From the IMG/VR virus record IMGVR_UViG_3300009008_000026, positions 1-64,000 of that record: a DNA stretch of 64,000 nt. The stretch is one strand, 5' to 3'. Position 1 is the stretch's first letter. Each line of letters begins with the position of its first letter. Both the position numbers and the translations under genes were made by a program. Below the pieces are notes generated by a model. That model did not search any database. It was given only the letters and a program-made list of their open reading frames with translations, and was not told the origin of the DNA. This document shows positions 58,980 to 64,000 of this stretch, piece after piece. This DNA is from a virus.

Positions 58980-59149
58980 TGAAAGTCGGTGATCTGGTAA
59001 ACAACCTTAACTCGGAGTGTGGACTGTTGGGGATTATTGTGGGCTGGCATGTCTCCACCCATGGGCGCTTTCCTCTTGTACACTGGAATGACGGGCGCAC
59101 AAGTTGGATTGTGGCGCATCGTGTGGAGGTGATAAGTGCGAGTAGGTGA
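58979..59149 (+). CDS. GDLV-family protein (56 aa)
   Basis: MKVGDLVNNLNSECGLLGIIVGWH, then a strand FPLVHWNDGRTSWIV and EVISASR end in the 14-nt overlap. Confidence 0.65.
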   Translation: MKVGDLVNNLNSECGLLGIIVGWHVSTHGRFPLVHWNDGRTSWIVAHRVEVISASR

Positions 59150-59327
59150 TTTAGTAAAAGTCAAGGTGAAATACAACCGCGCCAAGATTGGCTTGGTAGT
59201 GGAAGTAGCGACTTACAACGGCAGCGGTGCCGTCTATGGATACATGGTCAAGCCTGTTGACGGAAGTCGCCCCATTATCATTATCGCGGAACCTCAAGAC
59301 ATGGAGATAGTAAGTGCAAGTCGGTGA
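59136..59327 (+). CDS. GDLV-family protein
   Basis: 63 aa, GTG start in the overlap. MRVGDLVKVKVKYNRAKIGLVVEVATY, a YMVKPVDGSRPIII strand, and MEIVSASR end in the next overlap. Confidence 0.65.
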   Translation: MRVGDLVKVKVKYNRAKIGLVVEVATYNGSGAVYGYMVKPVDGSRPIIIIAEPQDMEIVSASR

Positions 59328-59502
59328 TTTGGTTCAAAGAGGAGATGTTGTCGGACTGGTTGCGGAAGTCATGATTGCCAATGAAATCCAATGGATTAAG
59401 ATTATCGCCAACAATGGAAAATACGTTGGCGGCAATAATAGGTATTTTTCTCAAATAGGCTGGAAGGTAATAAACCCAGCCACAACAAAGGTAGAACAAT
59501 GA
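59314..59502 (+). CDS. GDLV-family protein
   Basis: 62 aa, GTG start in the overlap. MQVGDLVQRGDVVGLVAEVMIAN, WIKIIANNGKYVGG, GWKVINPATT end. The stop overlaps the next start by 4 nt. Confidence 0.65.
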   Translation: MQVGDLVQRGDVVGLVAEVMIANEIQWIKIIANNGKYVGGNNRYFSQIGWKVINPATTKVEQ

Positions 59503-59834
59503 GAGTTTGGGTTATGAGCGGGATTCACGAGGGTGACATGTGGGCATCCACCCACTTAACAGAGAAAGGCGCTGTACTGGCGGCCATTGCCGATGTGCTG
59601 GAGTATTTGAACGTGAGCGATGCGGAGGGTGCCCTAGACGCTAGGAACCACTACGGGCGCTATAGCAACGAGGCAAATGGTGATCACACGGAGGCTATGC
59701 CATGGGATCCCAGCGAGCTAAGGAAGCTGAAATCGCCTGCTTTGTGGAGAATCTTTGCACAATGGTCAGAGCTTACGTGGGATAACTGCGTGGGCTATAG
59801 CGTTGAGGTCATGAAAACGACGATTGAAGCGTGA
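59499..59834 (+). CDS. Conserved phage early protein
   Basis: 111 aa. MRVWVMSGIHEGDMWASTHLTEKGAVLAAIADVLEYL; alpha/beta, no motif known. It ends just before promoter E. Confidence 0.55.
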   Translation: MRVWVMSGIHEGDMWASTHLTEKGAVLAAIADVLEYLNVSDAEGALDARNHYGRYSNEANGDHTEAMPWDPSELRKLKSPALWRIFAQWSELTWDNCVGYSVEVMKTTIEA

Positions 59835-59844
59835 TAATCGTCCC

Positions 59845-59900
59845 TTGACACTCTCTTTACAACTTAACTATAGACAACCCCGATTAATCTGTGGTATAAT
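59845..59900 (+). promoter_or_regulatory. Array promoter E
   Basis: TTGACA (59845), TTTACA (59856), TAGACA (59871-59876), 18 bp, TATAAT (59895-59900). The 18-bp spacer matches promoter C base for base. Confidence 0.82.
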
Positions 59901-59929
59901 GCTAGCACATTCGGAACAGGAGTAATAGA

Positions 59930-60433
59930 ATGAAAGTACGGAACGCCCTCAAGAAAGTCAAGTCCCATTTCAAAAAACAAGGTATTGACATCGTTATCAA
60001 TCATCCAGAACAACACGGTTCTTACAAGTGGTCATTCGAGCATGATGGCTACGTCGGCTCGTTCTCTGTGAACGGCATGCATGGCTGGGATCCTGACGCC
60101 CTCGATGGCGAAGCTACCCTGTTTCACGTTCGCCGCGAGAACGACCACAGCGACCTGTACACAGACTACCACGCCGGCTCATTCCGCGATAACATCACAC
60201 AGGTATGTGAGAGCCTTCTGTCATCGCCTCCAAAGTATCCCGTTGGATCGCTGGTGCGAGGCAGACAGAACAAGCGCGCAAAGCGTTTCAACTTCAACGG
60301 TAAGGTGGGGCTCGTAACCTCTGCGGCTGATGGCTATTGCGAAATTCAATGGGTCGGCGACACACCTAAAGTCAACGCCTACTATTATGCCGTGCAACGG
60401 TACTCTTTCCGTGACCTTGAGGTGGCATCATGA
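59930..60433 (+). CDS. Early protein with C-terminal GDLV-like domain
   Basis: 167 aa. N-terminal 105 residues form a separate basic alpha/beta part (VRNALKKVKSHFKKQGIDIVI). From about 103 a GDLV-type unit begins: YPVGSLVRGRQNK, KVGLVTSAADGYCEIQWVGD, and RDLEVAS at the end. A second independent fusion of the domain. 4-nt overlap (ATGA) with the next copy. Confidence 0.6.
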   Translation: MKVRNALKKVKSHFKKQGIDIVINHPEQHGSYKWSFEHDGYVGSFSVNGMHGWDPDALDGEATLFHVRRENDHSDLYTDYHAGSFRDNITQVCESLLSSPPKYPVGSLVRGRQNKRAKRFNFNGKVGLVTSAADGYCEIQWVGDTPKVNAYYYAVQRYSFRDLEVAS

Positions 60434-60642
60434 AAGTAGGTGATTTGGTACAGTTTACCTCCAGCGTTGGCGATTCTGACCAAAAGAAAGTTGGTCTTGT
60501 CTTTATGATTGATGAAACCATCGATCACGCAGACCCAGATGTTAAGTGGTGCGGCGTACGCTGGAATGATAGTCGATTATCGCCATTAGGATACACTGTA
60601 ACAGCTAGCCGTTATTTGGAGGTGATTAGTGAAAGTCGGTGA
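60430..60642 (+). CDS. GDLV-family protein
   Basis: 70 aa. MKVGDLVQFTSSVGD, KVGLVFMIDE, a WCGVRWNDSRLSP strand, YLEVISESR end in the 14-nt overlap. Confidence 0.65.
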   Translation: MKVGDLVQFTSSVGDSDQKKVGLVFMIDETIDHADPDVKWCGVRWNDSRLSPLGYTVTASRYLEVISESR

Positions 60643-60838
60643 TTTGGTTAAATGGCGCGGTTCTGTCGCAGTCGTTGTTAGGGAGAACCGCCACTATGTC
60701 AGGGATGGCTTCGTCGTCGATGAAGACAGCCTCACCGACGGCGCGCCGCTATTGCTGCGACATTTTAGCTGGGACATCCTTAGCGGGGATCGTGTGGTTC
60801 GTATCCTGCGTAAACTCCCAGTGGCTAATCCCTCTTGA
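60629..60838 (+). CDS. GDLV-family protein
   Basis: 69 aa, GTG start in the overlap. MKVGDLVKWRGSVAVVVRENRHYV, LLLRHFSWDIL, VVRILRK end. The stop runs into promoter F. Confidence 0.65.
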   Translation: MKVGDLVKWRGSVAVVVRENRHYVRDGFVVDEDSLTDGAPLLLRHFSWDILSGDRVVRILRKLPVANPS

Positions 60839-60890
60839 CACTCACTTGACAACTTAACTATAGACAACCCGAATCAAACTGTGGTATAAT
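60835..60890 (+). promoter_or_regulatory. Array promoter F
   Basis: TTGACA (60835), TTGACA (60846), TAGACA (60861-60866), 18 bp, TATAAT (60885-60890). Confidence 0.82.
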
Positions 60891-60921
60891 GTGCTCACTA
60901 GTTAGAGAAGGAGACAACAGC

Positions 60922-61152
60922 ATGACATTGACACCCTCGCGCAAAGCATCGAGTCGCACGAAGAACCGCATACGGGAACATGGGCCACACTTTGAAGTGG
61001 TTCGTGTTGACAACGCCATGTGTCTTCACGGGCGACAGGCGGCGTTTGTAGAGGCTCCCGATGGCTGGAGGGGCTGGTTGCCTCTTGATGAGCTACAAGA
61101 GACTGTAAGGGTAACAGAGCGCACCCTGACTAACGATCCGATTGATTGGTAA
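60922..61152 (+). CDS. Hypothetical early protein
   Basis: 76 aa from ATG 60922 after AAGGAG. Basic N-terminus (TPSRKASSRTKNRIREHG), then beta-rich FEVVRVDNAMCLHGRQAAFVEAPDGWRGWLPLDEL. Resembles a small barrel but lacks GDLV. Confidence 0.5.
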   Translation: MTLTPSRKASSRTKNRIREHGPHFEVVRVDNAMCLHGRQAAFVEAPDGWRGWLPLDELQETVRVTERTLTNDPIDW

Positions 61153-61161
61153 GGAGAGAAA

Positions 61162-61365
61162 ATGCAAGTAGGTGATCTGGTTAGATTTTATGAAAGCACC
61201 CACCCTGAATACAACGGGATTGTTATCTGGAGAGGTAGAATGGGCTCCCCAATAGAGACTGTGAAGATCCTCATGTTTGACGGATCCACCCAACTCAGAT
61301 CACCGAGCAGCATTGTGGAGATCCTATCACCAGCGCACAAAGAGGTGATACATGAAAGCCGGTGA
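61162..61365 (+). CDS. GDLV-family protein
   Basis: 67 aa after AAGGAGAG. MQVGDLVRFYESTHPEYNGIVIWRGRM, a VKILMFDGSTQLRS strand, KEVIHESR end in the 14-nt overlap. Confidence 0.65.
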   Translation: MQVGDLVRFYESTHPEYNGIVIWRGRMGSPIETVKILMFDGSTQLRSPSSIVEILSPAHKEVIHESR

Positions 61366-61546
61366 TTTGGTAAAATGGAGAAGCAAGACAAACCCAAACT
61401 ATTACGGGGAATACCGCGAGGCTGTTGGGGTTATTGTGAAAGTGTATCACATGGCTGATAAAACTATCGTCACTGACATCTTGATGGATGGTAAAATAAC
61501 CCGCTGGAGCAAAGCAAACTTTGAGGTGATCAGTGAAAGTCGGTGA
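61352..61546 (+). CDS. GDLV-family protein
   Basis: 64 aa, ATG in the overlap. MKAGDLVKWRSKTNPNYYG, VGVIVKVYHMADK, ILMDGKITRWSK and FEVISESR end in the next overlap. Confidence 0.65.
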   Translation: MKAGDLVKWRSKTNPNYYGEYREAVGVIVKVYHMADKTIVTDILMDGKITRWSKANFEVISESR

Positions 61547-61835
61547 TTTGGTCGCGCTCTCGTCTTATGCGGAGGGATTGATAGACCTTAAAGTGTATAG
61601 CTCCTTCTGGCGCGCCGAATACTTCAACAAGAAGCCACTGATGGGTATCATTGTGGAAGAGGTAAACTGGATCTGGATTGCCAAGCCATCACAGCAGCCC
61701 TTCCGTGTTCGCTGGCTCAATGAGCCTGACCCAAGGCTGATCCCCAATGGGCGCGGAGGGAGACACAGAGAGAACTACTTCACGCGCAAGGATCTGAAGC
61801 TAGTGAGAGCCCCCAAGAAGAAAAAGACCCCTTGA
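61533..61835 (+). CDS. GDLV-family protein (long form)
   Basis: 100 aa, GTG start in the overlap. MKVGDLVALSSYAEGL, LMGIIVEEVNW, FRVRWLNEPDPRL, RKDLKLVRAPKKKK. Close paralogue of 55641 with a basic tail. The stop runs into promoter G. Confidence 0.65.
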   Translation: MKVGDLVALSSYAEGLIDLKVYSSFWRAEYFNKKPLMGIIVEEVNWIWIAKPSQQPFRVRWLNEPDPRLIPNGRGGRHRENYFTRKDLKLVRAPKKKKTP

Positions 61836-61887
61836 CATTCACTTGACAACTTAGCTATAGACAACCCTACTTATTTTGTGGTATAAT
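61832..61887 (+). promoter_or_regulatory. Array promoter G (MoxR-like gene)
   Basis: TTGACA (61832), TTGACA (61843), TAGACA (61858-61863), 18 bp, TATAAT (61882-61887). Confidence 0.82.
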
Positions 61888-61936
61888 ACTCTCGTATTCA
61901 CAAAGAACCACACACCCAATCCAAGGATAACATCAC

Positions 61937-63022
61937 ATGTCAGTCGATTTTAAAACATTCCTCTCCATTGCTCCTCACATTCTCGACCAGAAACTCCCCG
62001 TGTTAGTTCGCGGGCGTCACGGTGTCGGTAAATCTGAGGTGGTCTATCAGATTGCCGCAACGCGCAATCTTCCTATCGTTGAACGCCGCGCCTCACAAAT
62101 GACCGAGGGCGATCTTCTCGGCTTGCCAGATACGTGCGATACCGCTATCAGTGGTCGTAAGGCTACCACGTGGAACGCTCCAGATTGGCTTGTAACCGCT
62201 TGCGAGCAACCTGTTCTCCTGTTCCTCGATGAAGTAGACCGCGCGACCTTAGAAGTCCGTCAAGGGCTCTTCGAGCTTACTGACAGCCGCAAGATCAACG
62301 GGTGGAAACTTCACCCTGAGACTCTCATTGTTGCAGCCGTTAACGGTGGCGAGCACGGCGCGCAATACCAAGTTGGCGAGATGGATCCCGCCGAGCTTGA
62401 CCGCTGGACTGTGTTTGATGTCGAGCCTTCTGTTGAAGACTGGCTTGGTTGGGCGAAGGATAACGTCGATGAGGTTCTCTGGGACTTCATTAACCACAAC
62501 CGCGTCCACTTGGAGCATGCTGGTGAGTTCGAGCCTAACAAGGTTTACCCTTCACGCCGTAGCTGGAAGCGTTTCAATGACGTTGCAGTCCCTACGGGAG
62601 CCTTCACACAAGATGGTCAGAATGGTGAGCTTCTCTATAACCTCGCGACTGCGTTTGTTGGCTTCGAGGGCGCTGTAGCTCTCAAGGACTTCGTTGAACG
62701 CTACGAGTGGCAGGTGTCGGTTGAGGATCTCCTTGACGATGGTGACTTTGCGCGCACTGAAAACTGGGGTATTAACGACCACTGCGCTATGATCGAGAAG
62801 ATTGAGGCATGCGGACGCTTGTCTGAAGAGCTTACAGAGACTCAGGTTAGGAACGTAGCCACTTATTTCTGTAGCTTGCCATCTGAGGCGGCTATGAAGC
62901 TCTGGGCTGTGCTTGGAGAGGCTGACTGCATCGAGAACGTCATCGCGATTCACAAGGCAGAGTCAGCCAGTGGTCGCTCTGTGAGTGATGCGCTTGTCGA
63001 GATCCTTGAGGGGCAAGGATAA
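61937..63022 (+). CDS. MoxR-type AAA+ ATPase
   Basis: 361 aa. Walker A GRHGVGKS (26-33), ASQMTEGDLLGLP (52-64, typical MoxR loop), Walker B LLFLDEVDR (94-102), sensor-like VAAVNGG. MoxR ATPases act with VWA/metallopeptidase partners to mature or insert metals into complexes. The partner candidate is the next large gene (63321). Confidence 0.82.
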   Translation: MSVDFKTFLSIAPHILDQKLPVLVRGRHGVGKSEVVYQIAATRNLPIVERRASQMTEGDLLGLPDTCDTAISGRKATTWNAPDWLVTACEQPVLLFLDEVDRATLEVRQGLFELTDSRKINGWKLHPETLIVAAVNGGEHGAQYQVGEMDPAELDRWTVFDVEPSVEDWLGWAKDNVDEVLWDFINHNRVHLEHAGEFEPNKVYPSRRSWKRFNDVAVPTGAFTQDGQNGELLYNLATAFVGFEGAVALKDFVERYEWQVSVEDLLDDGDFARTENWGINDHCAMIEKIEACGRLSEELTETQVRNVATYFCSLPSEAAMKLWAVLGEADCIENVIAIHKAESASGRSVSDALVEILEGQG

Positions 63023-63026
63023 GCCC

Positions 63027-63236
63027 GTGAGAGATCTAAGGGCTGGCGACCTCCTGATCAGGCATGGCGATAATCGCCCTGTGCTGGTCGCCGAGGTTCT
63101 GGTGAGCCGCAGACCCAAGTACGGCAATACGGTCGAATACAGGAAGGTCTACAGGCTCCTAGACGGTGCCAGCGATACCTCACGGTGGATCAAAGATACT
63201 GAGATCGCCGTAAAGTACAGACTCCCCACTCCTTGA
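63027..63236 (+). CDS. GDLV-family protein
   Basis: 69 aa from GTG 63027, just after the MoxR-like gene. MRDLRAGDLLIRHGDNRPVLVAEVLVSRR, EYRKVYRLLDG, EIAVKYRL end. The stop lies just before promoter H. Confidence 0.6.
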   Translation: MRDLRAGDLLIRHGDNRPVLVAEVLVSRRPKYGNTVEYRKVYRLLDGASDTSRWIKDTEIAVKYRLPTP

Positions 63237-63288
63237 CATTCACTTGACAACTTAACTATAGACAACCACACGATTTGTGTGGTATAAT
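63233..63288 (+). promoter_or_regulatory. Array promoter H
   Basis: TTGACA (63233), TTGACA (63244), TAGACA (63259-63264), 18 bp, TATAAT (63283-63288). Within the spacer ACCACAC...GTGTGGT is a perfect 7-bp inverted repeat. Confidence 0.82.
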
Positions 63289-63320
63289 ACCTTCGTATTC
63301 AGCACTTAGGAGCCCTCAAC

Positions 63321-64000
63321 ATGACCGACTCACCCAAAAAGACATATGACCTTAACGCCGACGTAGCGCGTCTTCTTATGCGTGAGCCGTTCTTCGCCTC
63401 TCTTTCGAGGAGGATCGACAAGACACGAACGACCACGATCCCAACGGCAGGTGTGAGGATCAATAAGGAGCGCGCACAATTCGAGCTTCTCTATAACCCT
63501 GAGTTTATGGGTGCGTTGAAAGACGAGCACAAGCTGGGTGTCCTTAAGCACGAGTTCTATCACATTATCTTCGAGCATGTAACTGGTCGTGCGCCGTCTG
63601 GTGGGATGAAGAAGATCGACAACATCGCGATGGATCTCGCGATCAACGGTCTACCAGACATGCGTAACATTCTACCACGTGAAGGCGATGAAGGCCCACT
63701 TGTAGATGGTCAGCCTATGCTAGCATGCATCCCTGAGATGAAACCATTCGAGGATCTCCCTTGCGAGAAGTCATACGAGTGGTATCTTGCCGCGTTGAGA
63801 GACAGACAACCAGAGGAAGAAGAGGGTGAAGGCGGCGAAGGCGGTGAAGGCGGCGACGGACTGCCTCGCGAGTTTGATGATCACAGTGCCTTCGGCGAGG
63901 GTGATGGATCTGACGCAAGTAATGAGATCGCCAAGGAGCGTCTCAAGAAAGCCGTTAAAGAAGCGGCTGAAGAAGCGATGAAGGCAAACAACTGGGGCAC
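63321..64000 (+). CDS. Metallopeptidase/VWA-like protein (3'-partial)
   Basis: At least 226 aa, open to the window end. LKHEFYHIIFEH gives HExxH (77-81) with a further His at 86, a zinc-metallopeptidase-like signature of the DUF2201/VWA-type phage and bacterial proteins found beside MoxR ATPases. A Glu/Gly-rich linker (about 170-185) would lead to a VWA domain beyond the window. Start after TTAGGAGCC. Confidence 0.72.
   Translation, partial: MTDSPKKTYDLNADVARLLMREPFFASLSRRIDKTRTTTIPTAGVRINKERAQFELLYNPEFMGALKDEHKLGVLKHEFYHIIFEHVTGRAPSGGMKKIDNIAMDLAINGLPDMRNILPREGDEGPLVDGQPMLACIPEMKPFEDLPCEKSYEWYLAALRDRQPEEEEGEGGEGGEGGDGLPREFDDHSAFGEGDGSDASNEIAKERLKKAVKEAAEEAMKANNWG

Larger units (their letters stand above)
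55641..61546 (+). repeat. Six-copy 14-nt gene-junction repeat
   Basis: At 55641-55654, 59136-59149, 59314-59327, 60629-60642, 61352-61365 and 61533-61546 two GDLV genes overlap by exactly 14 nt out of phase. One frame ends S/H-[EA]-S-R-stop, the other starts M-[KRQ]-[VA]-G-D. The consensus is close to RTGAAAGTCGGTGA and the bases just outside (GAGGTGATCA, TTTGG) are also largely kept. Dispersed copies, not a tandem array. Confidence 0.8.

Noticed and set aside
55433-63236. CRISPR-like array from the repeated junctions and promoters
   Set aside because: Repeats are unevenly spaced (150 to several thousand bp), lie in coding overlaps or promoters, and there are no uniform spacers or cas genes.

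Overview
The window is a continuous, densely packed piece of a large tailed-phage genome (Caudoviricetes). Every gene I can support reads on the + strand, most genes abut or overlap by a few bases, and gp32-, UvsX-, DnaB/gp41- and RNase H-like replication proteins sit beside virion genes. A gp53/LysM-type baseplate protein suggests a contractile-tailed (myovirus-like) phage distantly related to T4. Promoters follow the bacterial sigma-70 pattern, often with an extended -10, so early genes are probably read by host RNA polymerase. The host is not identifiable. A B12-dependent ribonucleotide reductase, a GroEL/GroES pair and a lipoprotein-like signal favour a Gram-negative, probably aquatic, bacterium. 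Terminase, portal and major capsid genes are not recognised here, so this is only part of the genome.

Layout. 1-7158: virion genes (tail/baseplate). 7155-13450: replication and modification: an exonuclease-less family A DNA polymerase, an FtsZ/tubulin-like protein, a gp32-like ssDNA-binding protein with a structured leader, two D12 adenine methylases flanking a MunI/EcoRI-like restriction endonuclease, and a UvsX recombinase. 13447-18243: small accessory genes (YXWVPGHY lipoprotein, rhodanese, MazG-like protein, LRV-repeat protein, a packaged-protein candidate). 18230-29058: nucleic-acid metabolism (5' nuclease, helicase, class II NrdJ, GroES, endolysin, a full-length bacterial-type DNA polymerase III alpha subunit). 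29061-35478: HNH-AP2 endonuclease, ClpP, J-domain protein, two more adenine methylases, thioredoxin, IMPDH/GMP reductase. 35562-50558: head/internal virion proteins, several with an N-terminal LxE motif resembling T4 capsid-targeting peptides, a second ClpP-like protease, GroEL, a catalytically dead D12 methylase paralogue, a membrane-anchored S1 protease and a nucleotidyltransferase. 50555-63236: small early genes, two tRNAs, and an expanded family of tiny 'MKVGDLV' proteins driven by eight near-identical promoters. 61937 to the end: a MoxR-type AAA+ ATPase and a partial zinc metallopeptidase-like protein.

The most striking unexplained structure is the right-hand array. At least twenty small proteins (about 50-115 aa) share an N-terminal GDLV motif and a following G-[LI]-[VI]-V-x-[VE] strand, suggesting a small SH3-like beta-barrel. 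Six neighbouring pairs are joined by an identical 14-nt out-of-phase overlap, so one short DNA segment encodes the C-terminus of one copy and the N-terminus of the next. The array is cut into mini-operons by repeated promoters. It looks like a cassette system that diversifies small early host-takeover proteins by duplication and recombination. That function is inference.
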